Assembly (NCBI GenBank): GCA_031393505.1 | Contig: JANMVX010000081.1 | Span: 30,659 to 94,658, forward strand | DNA length: 64,000 bases | Source: JANYHF01 sp031393505 | GTDB taxonomy: Bacteria; Pseudomonadota; Alphaproteobacteria; Rhizobiales; Hyphomicrobiaceae | Direction of reading: 5' to 3' | Translations under genes and position numbers: made by a program | Notes under the pieces: model-generated | The model's input: only the letters and a program-made list of their open reading frames with translations | What the model was told of the DNA's origin: nothing | Databases searched by the model: none | Shown here: positions 1 to 7,802 of the stretch, piece after piece | Position numbering within the stretch: position 1 is the stretch's first letter | How the letters are laid out: every line of letters starts with the position of its first letter

Positions 1-43
1 GCATTTCCAGATCAACTGTTTCTTTGGCGTCGTTTGACGCTCT

Positions 44-325
44 CTACACTTTTGGCTTTTCGTCCATCAACTCCTTCAATTTCCGAGCTTCCCAGTTTGA
101 CGACAGGCCGAGACGATGGCCGAAAACGCCAAAGGCGTGGCCGATCACGCCGATACCCCAGCCCAAGAACACCCATTGCACCCAGTACGGAGGACCTGCC
201 CACAGATTGACCGTCAGCAGACCGAGCAGCACCAGGACAAAGACCGTCGCGTGGACGTAGAAGCCTTTGAGCCGGGCGATCTGTCGCTTGGCGTTGCGAA
301 ACTTTTCCTCATTGTCCATGGCCAT
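44..325 (-). CDS. small 2TM-domain membrane protein
   Basis: A 93-residue protein read from the ATG at 325; a second ATG two codons later (319) is equally possible. A basic N-terminal stretch (residues 8-20) is followed by two hydrophobic helices at about residues 23-43 and 48-68, joined by a short Gly-Pro-Pro turn, and a charged C-terminal tail ending in KPKV. This layout matches the 2TM domain family, whose biochemical role is unknown. It is divergent from the L,D-transpeptidase gene and sits at the edge of the stress island. No exact EcfG box was found on its side of the intergenic region. Confidence 0.7.
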   Translation of the reverse strand: MAMDNEEKFRNAKRQIARLKGFYVHATVFVLVLLGLLTVNLWAGPPYWVQWVFLGWGIGVIGHAFGVFGHRLGLSSNWEARKLKELMDEKPKV

Positions 326-412
326 CGCTCCCGTACGAGACGCCGGCACACGCGCCGACAACCTACCTGAACCGGCGCCAGATCGTTCCGCGTTGCGCTG
401 AATCAAATGTCG

Positions 413-437
413 GGAACTTTTGCGCCCTACTCGCGTT
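413..437 (+). promoter_or_regulatory. EcfG-type promoter for the L,D-transpeptidase
   Basis: GGAAC at 413-417, 17 bases, then cGTT ending at 437. This is the known alphaproteobacterial EcfG form. The -10 element ends only 8 bases before the ATG at 446, so the transcript would begin at or next to the start codon. Confidence 0.75.
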
Positions 438-445
438 TATGTCCC

Positions 446-1108
446 ATGACCCTCATCCCCAGCCGCCGCATCGTATTGCTCGGACTGCCGCTGCTGGTTG
501 CTAGCTGTGCCTCGTCTCCCCAGCTTGCTTCGCAGGTTGACTTGCGGCCGCTGGCGTTGGCGGACAGTGCATCTCCCTACGGGCCAATCGTCGACGAGCC
601 ATTTCCGGTGCGGGCGCTGGATCTCAGCAAGATCGATGCGGACCTTCTGCGTCAGCAGGTTACCTACAACGGCCCATTCGCACCAGGGACCGTCGTCGTA
701 AGCATTCCGGAACGGCGCCTGTATCTGGTGCAGCCGGGTGGCTCAGCGCTACGCTACGCGGTTGGCGTGGGTCGCGACGAAGCGCTCAACTTCCGTGGCT
801 CTGCTTTCATCGGGCGCAAAGCGGAGTGGCCGACCTGGACGCCGACGGCGAGTATGATCCAGAGCATCCCCCGCTACAAGGACTACGCCGGCGGCATGCC
901 GGGCGGCGCCGACAACCCGCTCGGGCCGCGCGCGCTCTATCTCTACCGCGACAATCAAGATACACACTTTCGGCTGCACGGCACCACAGACCCTAGAAGC
1001 ATCGGCAAGGCGGTGTCCAGCGGATGCATCCGATTGTTCAATCAGGACATCATTGATCTTTATGATCGGGTGCCCGTTGGCGCTCCGCTCGTGGTATTGC
1101 AAGGTTGA
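446..1108 (+). CDS. L,D-transpeptidase (YkuD family) lipoprotein
   Basis: A 220-residue cell-wall enzyme of the YkuD/ErfK family, which cross-links meso-diaminopimelate residues in peptidoglycan or attaches proteins to it. From the ATG at 446 the N-terminus is basic, then hydrophobic, and reaches a lipobox (LVASC) with Cys21, so it is expected to be lipid-anchored in the periplasm. The catalytic region is complete: HGTTDP followed by SSGCIRL near the C-terminus gives the His and nucleophilic Cys. An upstream in-frame start at 407 would disrupt the signal peptide. The EcfG box just upstream suggests stress-induced wall remodelling, probably from a nearly leaderless mRNA. The family call is firm; the substrate is inferred. 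Confidence 0.85.
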   Translation: MTLIPSRRIVLLGLPLLVASCASSPQLASQVDLRPLALADSASPYGPIVDEPFPVRALDLSKIDADLLRQQVTYNGPFAPGTVVVSIPERRLYLVQPGGSALRYAVGVGRDEALNFRGSAFIGRKAEWPTWTPTASMIQSIPRYKDYAGGMPGGADNPLGPRALYLYRDNQDTHFRLHGTTDPRSIGKAVSSGCIRLFNQDIIDLYDRVPVGAPLVVLQG

Positions 1109-1195
1109 TCGTGGAATTTCGACACTTTACGCGATCTTGGCGAACAAAGTGTCAGGTGTCTGTCACGCTGAGATCGATGCCCCGAAAGAACACTT

Positions 1196-3031
1196 ATGAA
1201 CGAAAAAACTGAACATTTGGTAGACCACAACGAGGTAACAACCCGCGTCGAAGGCTCGGAGACACGTTATCGCAACATCGTCGAAGGCACGTTGCACGGT
1301 ATCGTCATTCAGCAGCAGGGCCGCATCGTCTATGCCAATCCAGCCATGGCGAAACTGTTCGGTTATGCCAGCCCGGGCGCAATGATCGGTTTGAGTACCT
1401 TCGAGGATCTGGTCGCCGAAGACGAGCGGCCGCTGTTGCGCGCACGCACCTCGGCCGTCTACCAGGGCGACCAGGTCCAGCCGCATCCGGGCTGGCAAGG
1501 CCACCGCCCCGACGGCCAGGCGATCTGGGTGTCCTCAACCGCCCAACTGTCGGAATGGCAGGGGCGCCCCGCAATCACGTCTTTCTACATCGACATCACA
1601 CAGGAAAAGCGATCCGACGCGCGCCTTCGCGCCAGCGAGGCGAACCTCCAGCTCGGCATCGCCATCGCCGGCATCGGCCTCGGTTCCATGGACTATCTCG
1701 CCAATACCATCACCTTGGACGCGACCGCTGCCGCGCTGTTTGCTCTACCAGCCAATACGCCTATGCCCCGCGCCGACGTACACGCCCGGTTTCACCCCGA
1801 CGATGCGCCCGGCCTACTGAGCAAAATGGCAGAAGCTCTCGACCCGAACGGCTTGGGTTTCATGGCCATTGAGCATCGTATCGTCAGGCCGGACGGCTCA
1901 ATACGCTGGCTGAGTGCAAGCAAACAGATCGAATTTGCGGCCTCGCACGCGGCAGGACCAAGGCGCGCCACGACTGGCCTGCTCGCGTTGGTCGACATGT
2001 CTGATCACGCCGCCTCCGAGGAAATGACCCGCCTGTCAGAACTGCGATATCGTCGGCTGTTTGAAGCGGCGCAGGACGGCGTTCTTCTCCTCGACCCTGT
2101 CACCTGCAAAATCACTGACGCCAACCCGTTCATGTGGGACCTGCTTGGCTATCCGCGCGAGCAGTTGGTCGGCAAGCAACTCTATGAGATCGGTCTGCTC
2201 AAAGATGAAGTCGCCAGCCGCGACATGTTCGAGAAGCTGACACAGACGCACCAGGTCCGCTATGAAGACTTGCCGCTCAAAGCCCGGAATGGGCAAATAC
2301 GCGAAGTAGAAGTTGTCGCAAATCTCTATGACGAGAATGGCCAGTCCGTCATTCAGTGCAATATCCGAGATATTACCGAGCGCAAGCGGGTCGAGGAGCA
2401 CAACAAACTGCTCATGTTTGAAGTCAATCATCGGGCTAAGAACCTGCTATCTGTTGTCCTTTCTGTGGCCCAGCACACGGCCCGGGATGGCATTCCGGCG
2501 ACCTTTGTCGCGCGACTGTCCGAACGCATTCAAGGCCTCGCGGCCAGCCAGGACCTACTGGTCAAAAATCAATGGCACGGCGTCGAATTGATCGATCTGG
2601 TCGAAGCGCAGCTTGCTCACTTCAAGGATCTCATTGGCACGCGCGTCCTAATCGACGGGCCGCCGATGAGACTTGCGCCGGCCACGGCCCAAGGCATCGG
2701 CATGGCGCTGCACGAGCTTGCCACCAACGCGGGAAAATACGGCGCATTGTCGAACGACACCGGGTACGTTCGTGTCTCCTGGCAAGTCAGTCCGCTCGCC
2801 ACTCCAACGTTTTCAATGTCTTGGCTGGAAGAGAGCGGCCCGCTTGTTCTACCCCCGACCCACAAGGGATTCGGTCAAACCGTCACCGGCCGCATGGTTG
2901 AAGCGGCGGTCAACGGCAAAACCGAAATCAGCTATTTCAAGAGTGGGCTATCTTGGCGCTTGCACGCACCTCTGATCGACACAGCGGAGAAGCGCAATGT
3001 TACAGCAGCAGTGCACCATCTCGTCAAATAA
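1196..3031 (+). CDS. PAS-PAS-PAS HWE-family sensor histidine kinase
   Basis: A 611-residue soluble sensor kinase with no membrane segment. Three PAS domains cover about residues 24-138, 145-270 and 284-397. The HWE/HisKA_2 catalytic part follows: phospho-acceptor His412 in EVNHRAKNLL, the N-box with HELATNAGKYGAL (about 506-518), and SWLEESGP (542-549) carrying the Trp-x-Glu typical of HWE enzymes. HWE/HisKA_2 kinases are the usual phosphodonors or modulators of PhyR, and phyR lies 1.9 kb downstream, so a GSR input role is likely. The third PAS and the kinase core closely match the 884-residue kinase at 11477, pointing to duplication. The signal is unknown. Confidence 0.88.
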   Translation: MNEKTEHLVDHNEVTTRVEGSETRYRNIVEGTLHGIVIQQQGRIVYANPAMAKLFGYASPGAMIGLSTFEDLVAEDERPLLRARTSAVYQGDQVQPHPGWQGHRPDGQAIWVSSTAQLSEWQGRPAITSFYIDITQEKRSDARLRASEANLQLGIAIAGIGLGSMDYLANTITLDATAAALFALPANTPMPRADVHARFHPDDAPGLLSKMAEALDPNGLGFMAIEHRIVRPDGSIRWLSASKQIEFAASHAAGPRRATTGLLALVDMSDHAASEEMTRLSELRYRRLFEAAQDGVLLLDPVTCKITDANPFMWDLLGYPREQLVGKQLYEIGLLKDEVASRDMFEKLTQTHQVRYEDLPLKARNGQIREVEVVANLYDENGQSVIQCNIRDITERKRVEEHNKLLMFEVNHRAKNLLSVVLSVAQHTARDGIPATFVARLSERIQGLAASQDLLVKNQWHGVELIDLVEAQLAHFKDLIGTRVLIDGPPMRLAPATAQGIGMALHELATNAGKYGALSNDTGYVRVSWQVSPLATPTFSMSWLEESGPLVLPPTHKGFGQTVTGRMVEAAVNGKTEISYFKSGLSWRLHAPLIDTAEKRNVTAAVHHLVK

Positions 3032-3045
3032 CGCGTCGTGAGATC

Positions 3046-3091
3046 CCCATGCCCCGCCGGCGCCTCGGCGCTGGTGGGCATGGGTCGTTTT
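3046..3091. terminator. intrinsic terminator between convergent genes
   Basis: A long hairpin: CCCATGCCC at 3046-3054 pairs with GGGCATGGG at 3076-3084, and the inner GC-rich arms also pair with a few G-U pairs. On the plus strand it is followed by a T run at 3087-3091. It ends the kinase gene and separates it from the convergent CHRD gene. Confidence 0.75.
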
Positions 3092-3098
3092 TGGAAGT

Positions 3099-3539
3099 TT
3101 ACTTGGCCTTCAACACTTGGCCACGAATCTCGCCATCCTTGTGGGCGGCGGTATGAATGTTGACATACCACTTTCCGGCTACAAGCTCAGCGGCCTGCGC
3201 ATCCGTGATGATCGCCGACCCGGCCAATGGATCGGCTGTTCCCTTGATTGGGACGGCCACACCGGCATTTGCGCCAGCATCCGCCGGCCCGTGGAAATGC
3301 GCTGCCGTGGCATCGCCGGATAGGCCTGAGAATTTGACGGTCCAGGTCAGAGTCTTGCTAGCGGCGTCGTAGGTCACGTCGGCAGTGCCGGTTCCCTTGC
3401 TGTCATTCGACGGGACCGAGCTGGCTGCAGACAGATCTGCCTTTAGGGCTACAGTCTCAGCAATAGCCGGAGCCGCCACAAAGGCGATGGCGGCTAACGT
3501 CAATCCGGCTACTGCAGCGCTTAGAGTGTTTATGCGCAT
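3099..3539 (-). CDS. secreted CHRD-domain protein
   Basis: A 146-residue exported protein. Residues 1-27 are a signal peptide ending in PAIA, and the remainder is one CHRD domain, recognisable from HFHGPAD, the Gly/Ala-rich middle, and WYVNIHT followed by DGEIRGQV near the end. CHRD domains are named after chordin, and their bacterial function is not established. It is convergent with the upstream kinase gene. A GGAAC-N18-GTT sequence lies about 100 bases upstream, one base off the spacing of the other EcfG boxes here, so stress control is possible but weaker than for its neighbours. Confidence 0.85.
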   Translation of the reverse strand: MRINTLSAAVAGLTLAAIAFVAAPAIAETVALKADLSAASSVPSNDSKGTGTADVTYDAASKTLTWTVKFSGLSGDATAAHFHGPADAGANAGVAVPIKGTADPLAGSAIITDAQAAELVAGKWYVNIHTAAHKDGEIRGQVLKAK

Positions 3540-3638
3540 TCTGTTAAACTCCAGGTTTGGAAACTCTTCTCACACAGTCTGATGAGGTGCTAACGGCGAG
3601 GGCCGCCGGCCATAATCGCCAGCCTCTCGACGGTCCAT

Positions 3639-3664
3639 AACGCTCCCCATGGGATAAAGGTTCC
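3639..3664 (-). promoter_or_regulatory. possible EcfG-type promoter, 18-base spacer
   Basis: On the minus strand GGAAC (3664-3660) is followed after 18 bases by GTT (3641-3639), upstream of the CHRD gene at 3539. The spacer is one base longer than in all the other boxes of the island, so activity is doubtful. Confidence 0.3.
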
Positions 3665-3726
3665 TTTTGTCACGAGTTTTTCAATTCGACACAATCGACC
3701 AGATGAACTCGCGGCCAGAACTGACT

Positions 3727-3751
3727 GGAACCTATATCCGCCGGTCGCGTT
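3727..3751 (+). promoter_or_regulatory. EcfG-type promoter for the PRC-barrel gene
   Basis: GGAAC at 3727-3731, 17 bases, cGTT ending at 3751. The expected start of transcription is near 3758, giving a leader of about 55 bases before the ATG at 3813. Confidence 0.8.
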
Positions 3752-3812
3752 TCCTTGCCAGGGTCCATAGGGTTGCCCTTTGGACGTCTGGTCCCACAAT
3801 AGGAATTCAGTC

Positions 3813-4364
3813 ATGAAACATGTACTCACATTGGCCACAGTGGCCTTGACCCTGTTTGCCGTGCCGGTGCTTGCCGCATCGACGACACCTGATCCAGCGG
3901 TAACCGCTCCCGCCGGGGCGGCTCCTGCTGCCGGCACGACCGACTCATCCGTGCCGAAGGTCGTCATCCCAGAAGCTGAAGGCCCGGCCGCGACGACGAC
4001 TGCGGCCGGCACTGCGCCGCCCAAAGTGATGGCCGCTCCTGCCGCGGCAAGCACGCAGGTGTTGTGGTACAGCCAGAGCAAGGATGAAATGCGCGCCAGC
4101 AAACTGATCGGGGCCGCCGTGAAAAATCCAGCTGGCGAGACCATCGGCGACGTTAACGAGGTGCTCTTTGACAACACCGGCAAGGTCAACGCGGTGGTGG
4201 TCGGGGTCGGCGGTTTTCTCGGGATGGGCGAGCGCGAAGTGGCCATCACCTTTGGCTCGCTGCGCATGGCGCCCGGCGACGACGACGGCCGCACCGTGAT
4301 CACGATCGACGCGACAAAAGAAACGTTGAAGAGTGCTCCGGTCTGGACATGGCCAAGGGCATAA
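3813..4364 (+). CDS. secreted PRC-barrel domain protein
   Basis: A 183-residue protein with a signal peptide (residues 1-21, cleavage near VLAAS), a low-complexity Ala/Pro/Thr-rich linker to about residue 80, and a PRC-barrel domain at about residues 90-170 (KLIGAAVKN, then GDVNEVLFD and VVVGVGGFLGMGE). Exported PRC-barrel proteins are common in Hyphomicrobiales stress regulons, but their ligand is unknown. The ATG at 3813 is chosen because it begins the signal peptide and has AGGA upstream. It carries its own EcfG box and its own terminator, so it is probably a single-gene stress-induced transcript. Confidence 0.82.
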   Translation: MKHVLTLATVALTLFAVPVLAASTTPDPAVTAPAGAAPAAGTTDSSVPKVVIPEAEGPAATTTAAGTAPPKVMAAPAAASTQVLWYSQSKDEMRASKLIGAAVKNPAGETIGDVNEVLFDNTGKVNAVVVGVGGFLGMGEREVAITFGSLRMAPGDDDGRTVITIDATKETLKSAPVWTWPRA

Positions 4365-4389
4365 ATGCTGGTTGACGCACAGGTGGATT

Positions 4390-4420
4390 GGTCCCGGCAC
4401 AACCTGTCGGGGCCTTTTTT
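4390..4420 (+). terminator. intrinsic terminator of the PRC-barrel gene
   Basis: GGTCCCG (4390-4396) pairs with CGGGGCC (4408-4414) with one G-U pair, followed directly by six T. Confidence 0.75.
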
Positions 4421-4791
4421 GCCGATGCTCGTTCCGCACGCAGATCTGTTACCGAGGCCAACGTCGTGGCAATGGCCCAAACGAAACCGTCTTGAGGGTA
4501 ACCCACGGCTATCGATGCGCTCAGCGCCTGTTTGATCATCCGCTCACAGACCATATGGCCAGGGCCGTTTCTCGCGGGTGGCGCAACAACAGGCTCGCCG
4601 CGCTCCGTCTACGTCTTCTGAAAATTGGGGCCGGGCGGTTCGGGCTTGCATAGGCGCAATGATCCGGCGCGCGAGCTGCGCGGCCATGGTCAGACCCAAG
4701 CTCAGAAGGCTTGGCGCAGGATGGCAAAGGCCCCCAAATGGCGGCGCTACCGCTTCGCGACTACAATACTTGCCGATATTGACTTTGGAGT
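4421..4791. other. intergenic stretch without a recognisable gene
   Basis: Open frames exist on both strands but none has a recognisable domain, a convincing ribosome-binding site or plausible composition. I see nothing definite until the EcfG box at 4792. Confidence 0.5.
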
Positions 4792-4816
4792 GGAACCGTA
4801 TGCTTGCCACTGAGTT
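4792..4816 (+). promoter_or_regulatory. EcfG-type promoter without a protein gene behind it
   Basis: GGAAC at 4792-4796, 17 bases, GTT at 4814-4816. The same spacing as the other boxes in the island. The only thing downstream before phyR's 3' end is a short C-rich stretch closed by a terminator. Confidence 0.7.
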
Positions 4817-4820
4817 ATTC

Positions 4821-4906
4821 AGCCAGAGCCTGGCAGACGTCCCCCGTCCTCAGCCAGCCTCCTGCCCGCGGCGCTCCCGCAAAGCGCCGCGGGCATTCTA
4901 ATTTTT
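4821..4906 (+). ncRNA. candidate EcfG-dependent small RNA
   Basis: An RNA of about 85 bases is predicted from the promoter at 4792-4816 to the T run at 4902-4906. It would open with a small hairpin (GCCAG 4822-4826 pairing with CTGGC 4830-4834), continue with an unpaired C/U-rich segment (4835-4863, with CCCCCG, TCCTC and GCCTCC), and end in a 12-bp terminator. C-rich single-stranded loops pair with G-rich ribosome-binding sites in many alphaproteobacterial sRNAs. Caulobacter GsrN is a known GSR-controlled sRNA with a C-rich loop. The position beside phyR and the promoter class support a similar role, but homology to GsrN is only inferred. Confidence 0.55.
4864..4906 (+). terminator. strong intrinsic terminator
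   Basis: A perfect 12-bp stem (4864-4875 with 4883-4894, loop of 7) followed by a T run at 4902-4906. It closes the candidate sRNA and lies just past the 3' end of the convergent phyR gene. Confidence 0.75.
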
Positions 4907-4912
4907 GGCAAC

Positions 4913-5725
4913 CTATGCAATCGCCCGCTGCCGTTGAGGCAATTGGGCGCGCATGCCAAAGAACAACGCTTGGCTGATGACCGCGCGGACCATGTTCGAT
5001 TCGAATGGCTTCGTAATCAGAAATGTCGGTTCCGGCCTGATTCCCGTGAGCAGACGTTCCGGAAACGCCGTAATGAAAATAACGGGCACATCAAACTCCA
5101 GCAGAATGTCATTGACGGCATCCAGCCCGGAGCTGCCATCGGCAAGCTGGATATCAGCGAGAATCAGCCCGGGCCGATTGCTCCGTGCGGCCGCGACGGC
5201 TTCGCCGTGGGTACGCGCCATCCCCGTGACCCGATGACCAAGACTCTGCACCAAGCCTTCCAGATCAATAGCAATCAACGGTTCATCTTCGATGATCAGG
5301 ACATCGGTCGCAACCTGCTCGGCAATTTCCTGGCCGGCCTGGTTGATGAGATCAGTCACTGTTTCGGCTGGCGCATCAAGGATGGAGGCAACCTGGGCAC
5401 TGGAAAACCCCTCGACCGACGTCAACAGGAACGCTTGGCGTGGCAGCGGCGTTATGGATCCGAGTGTTCCGTCCGTTGCATGACCTTCCTCGGCGTCAGA
5501 GCCGGACGATCCCCGGTTCAATTCGACCGAGTTCCATACTTTCAGGAAGGTCCGGTAAAGGGCAACCCGCGGTTCAACATCGATGGGAAAACGATCAGGA
5601 GCCGCCACCAAGGCCTCCAGAACCTCAACTACGTAAGAGTCTCCGCCCACTTGGCTGCCAGTGAGCGCGCGCGAAAACCGCCGCAGATATGGAAGATGCG
5701 GCGCAATGCTCTCGGAAATTGACAT
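4913..5725 (-). CDS. phyR: general stress response regulator PhyR (anti-anti-sigma factor)
   Basis: A 270-residue protein. Residues 1-135 are a sigma-factor-like domain (sigma2-like part, then sigma4-like part with SVEGFSSAQVASIL), and residues 140-258 a receiver domain with acidic pocket EDE, phospho-acceptor Asp191 in LADIQLADG, Thr219 and Lys239 in TKP. When phosphorylated, PhyR binds NepR and frees EcfG. The ATG at 5725 fits the family; an upstream extension to 5851 would run through the divergent promoters. It is transcribed away from nepR-ecfG from its own EcfG box, which implies positive feedback. The three HWE kinases in the island are the obvious candidate phosphodonors. Confidence 0.95.
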   Translation of the reverse strand: MSISESIAPHLPYLRRFSRALTGSQVGGDSYVVEVLEALVAAPDRFPIDVEPRVALYRTFLKVWNSVELNRGSSGSDAEEGHATDGTLGSITPLPRQAFLLTSVEGFSSAQVASILDAPAETVTDLINQAGQEIAEQVATDVLIIEDEPLIAIDLEGLVQSLGHRVTGMARTHGEAVAAARSNRPGLILADIQLADGSSGLDAVNDILLEFDVPVIFITAFPERLLTGIRPEPTFLITKPFESNMVRAVISQALFFGMRAQLPQRQRAIA

Positions 5726-5787
5726 GTCGTCTGTCCTCACTGATTGTGGCGTGCCGGGTGCGAGACCACTCCCCCGAACCAAGCCAA

Positions 5788-5812
5788 AACGCGACATCGC
5801 CAGAATAGTTCC
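5788..5812 (-). promoter_or_regulatory. EcfG-type promoter of phyR
   Basis: On the minus strand GGAAC (5812-5808), 17 bases, GTT (5790-5788). The -10 lies 63 bases upstream of the phyR start codon. Confidence 0.85.
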
Positions 5813-5820
5813 ACGCAGCT

Positions 5821-5845
5821 GGAACTTTTCATGAGGGAGTGCGTT
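5821..5845 (+). promoter_or_regulatory. EcfG-type promoter of nepR-ecfG
   Basis: GGAAC at 5821-5825, 17 bases, cGTT ending at 5845. It is back to back with the phyR promoter, only 8 bases between the two -35 elements. Confidence 0.85.
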
Positions 5846-5981
5846 TTGCAAGGATGGATGATCGGAATTAAGCGAATCGGGAAGATGATAGGCGGTGTGG
5901 CGGCAGGCCCGTTCTGGCAGCTATTCAGCCGCGTCAAGCGTGACGCGCAAACTGCTGAGTTCCAGAGGGAAGGTATGTCCG

Positions 5982-6260
5982 ATGACCAAAGTGAGTGGGA
6001 AGCCGAAGCGGGGCGTTGGAGATCCTTCGGTTGAGTCTGGAACACGTGGCTCAGTGCACGGCGGCAAAGATAACACTATGCAGATTTCTCAAGGTAATGG
6101 GGCAGACGATCCCGGTCCGGTGCCGGTCGTCGGCGAAGACATCCAGAAGCATTTGGGTCGGAAACTCAAGGCATCCTACGATGACTTGGTCCGCCAACCG
6201 GTGCCAGATAAGTTTCGCCAGCTCCTGGAGGAATTGGAGCGTCGGGAGAAAAAGCAGTGA
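5982..6260 (+). CDS. nepR: anti-sigma factor NepR
   Basis: A 92-residue protein that binds and blocks EcfG until phosphorylated PhyR takes its place. The N-terminal 45 residues are variable and polar. The conserved NepR helix region is clear in the C-terminal half: IQKHLGRKLKASYDDLV followed by PVPDKFRQLLEEL. The ATG at 5982 is preceded by GAGGGAAGG. The stop codon overlaps the ecfG start (GTGA), so anti-sigma and sigma factor are translationally coupled. Transcription comes from the EcfG box at 5821-5845, giving autoregulation. The alternative in-frame ATG at about 6078 would leave a shorter protein with the complete core. Confidence 0.92.
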   Translation: MTKVSGKPKRGVGDPSVESGTRGSVHGGKDNTMQISQGNGADDPGPVPVVGEDIQKHLGRKLKASYDDLVRQPVPDKFRQLLEELERREKKQ

Positions 6261-6820
6261 CCGGAGGGCCGCAATCCCTACGTGATGAGTTGGTGCGAGC
6301 CATTCCAAACCTACGGGCGTTTGCCACATCACTGTGCGGGAATTCGGCACGCGCCGATGATCTGGCGCAAGAGACTTTGATGAAGGCGTGGGACAAACTG
6401 GCGACATTCCAAGAGGGCACGAACCTGAAGGCTTGGCTGTTCACCATCCTACGCAATATTTACTTTTCCGAGCAGCGCAAGCGGCGGCGCGAAGTCGAAG
6501 ACGCTGATGGCCAACTGTCAGCTCGGCTTGCGGTGCTCCCCGAACAACTCGGTCATATGGATGCCTGCGATTTCCTCGACGCCCTGCTACAGCTCCCGTT
6601 TGATCAGCGCGAAGCCCTCATTCTGGTCGGCGCCGAGGGCTTTTCCTACGAAGAGGTAGCCGCCATTTCCGGCTGCGCTGTCGGCACCATCAAAAGCCGG
6701 GTCAACCGCGCCAGGCAGCGGCTAACCGCGATCCTCGGCCTGACGCATGCATCAGATTTTGGTCCGGACCAAATGTCCGAGGCGGTCATTGCGCATGGGC
6801 CGCTGGTGCGCACCAAGTAG
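6257..6820 (+). CDS. ecfG: ECF sigma factor EcfG (ECF15 group)
   Basis: A 187-residue RNA polymerase sigma factor. Region sigma2 (about residues 10-80) has the DDLAQETLMKAW helix, and sigma4 (about 105-160) has a helix-turn-helix (EEVAAISGCAVGTIKSRVNRA). It starts at a GTG at 6257 that overlaps the nepR stop codon. With PhyR and NepR it forms the partner-switching module of the alphaproteobacterial general stress response. It is autoregulated through the promoter at 5821-5845. The C-terminal tail of about 25 residues after sigma4 is not conserved. Gene order phyR / nepR-ecfG is the standard arrangement. Confidence 0.94.
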   Translation: MTGGPQSLRDELVRAIPNLRAFATSLCGNSARADDLAQETLMKAWDKLATFQEGTNLKAWLFTILRNIYFSEQRKRRREVEDADGQLSARLAVLPEQLGHMDACDFLDALLQLPFDQREALILVGAEGFSYEEVAAISGCAVGTIKSRVNRARQRLTAILGLTHASDFGPDQMSEAVIAHGPLVRTK

Positions 6821-7130
6821 TGCCGTGCAGTACCCGGCACAACTGTTTCAGTCATGTCATCGATGCATTTTTCATTGTTATTCAATGACATGGAACCGCT
6901 TTGCGATTCGCGCGTTTACGTTGCATCACTTGCGGCGTTCAATGGCGTGCACCTCATGTTCCAGATACCGAAATACCACCGTCAACGCCGCTCGGTGTTG
7001 TCAGACTCATTTTTGGCGATAGTAGCAATTTCAGTTCTCACTCAGTTGGCTTTGATTGCATCAATTTGGTTCTATTTCTCAGCATATTAAGCATTTGAAT
7101 CACGCACCGCAAAAAATTTCTCGCCGCGAT
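6821..7130. other. AT-richer intergenic stretch
   Basis: No convincing gene. A 78-codon frame at 6854-7090 has one hydrophobic C-terminal segment but no ribosome-binding site. A weak 6-bp hairpin (6820-6825 with 6835-6840) directly follows ecfG. Confidence 0.45.
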
Positions 7131-7155
7131 GGAACAAACTCCCAGCAACTGTGTT
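7131..7155 (+). promoter_or_regulatory. EcfG-type promoter
   Basis: GGAAC at 7131-7135, 17 bases, GTT at 7153-7155, upstream of the gene at 7202. Confidence 0.8.
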
Positions 7156-7201
7156 TATTGCAACGTCAGCTTACAATCATTGGCAAAACCGGAGTCTAAA
7201 A

Positions 7202-7738
7202 ATGCAAATTTATAGCAAAGTTTATGACAATTTCTCACAAGCAGAACGTGTCGTGCTGGATCTTCAGGACGCTGGCGTGCTGTCGAGCGACATCAGTTTG
7301 GTGGCCAACAGAGCCGTTAGAACCGGCAATGACGATGCGGACGACTTGGCGGCGTTCGTCACCGGCGCTGGATTGGGCTCGCTGGCGGGTGGAGGTGTGG
7401 GTCTGTTGACGGGACTTGGCTTGATAGCGATCCCTGGTGTCGGTTCGGTGGTTGCGGCTGGCTGGCTTGCCTCCACGGCCATCGGCGCAATTGCCGGTTC
7501 CGCAACTGGCGGATTGATTGGTGCGCTGATCGGCACCGGTTTGCACCAAGATGATGCCCAGTCTTACGTCGAGGCGGTGCGGCAGGGCGGAACTCTAGTG
7601 ACGGTCAAGTCTTCACTGGCGCCGAATCGGATTGAGACGATCCTTGATCGCCATCGGCCGATTGATCTATTCGACCGCCGTGAAGGTTACAAGACCACCG
7701 CCCGGGGCAACAGCGAACCAGCCGAGTCCAGCTATTAG
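7202..7738 (+). CDS. YflT-like general stress protein with glycine-zipper membrane segments
   Basis: A 178-residue protein. Residues 1-40 (IYSKVYDNFSQAERVVLDLQ) resemble the N-terminus of YflT/general-stress-protein 17M-like domains. Residues 58-118 are a Gly/Ala-rich double hydrophobic segment with GxxxG spacing, and the following 50 residues complete the soluble domain. The ATG at 7202 is preceded by GGAG at 7191-7194. It has its own EcfG box 46 bases upstream and a terminator downstream, so it is a single stress-regulated unit. Biochemical function is unknown; such proteins are markers of the general stress response in several phyla. Confidence 0.75.
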   Translation: MQIYSKVYDNFSQAERVVLDLQDAGVLSSDISLVANRAVRTGNDDADDLAAFVTGAGLGSLAGGGVGLLTGLGLIAIPGVGSVVAAGWLASTAIGAIAGSATGGLIGALIGTGLHQDDAQSYVEAVRQGGTLVTVKSSLAPNRIETILDRHRPIDLFDRREGYKTTARGNSEPAESSY

Positions 7739-7802
7739 CAACATCGCAGAACCTTAAGCGACCGCCAGTATCTGAGATAAGCACTCGGTTGCGCCGATGC
7801 CG

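Noticed and set aside
385..389. GTTCC (EcfG -35 in reverse) upstream of the 2TM gene
   Set aside because: No GTT at 16-18 bases on the minus strand; the -10 position reads GGT or AGG.
6854..7090. 78-codon frame with a hydrophobic C-terminal stretch behind ecfG
   Set aside because: No ribosome-binding site, odd composition in the first half and no family resemblance; not called as a gene.
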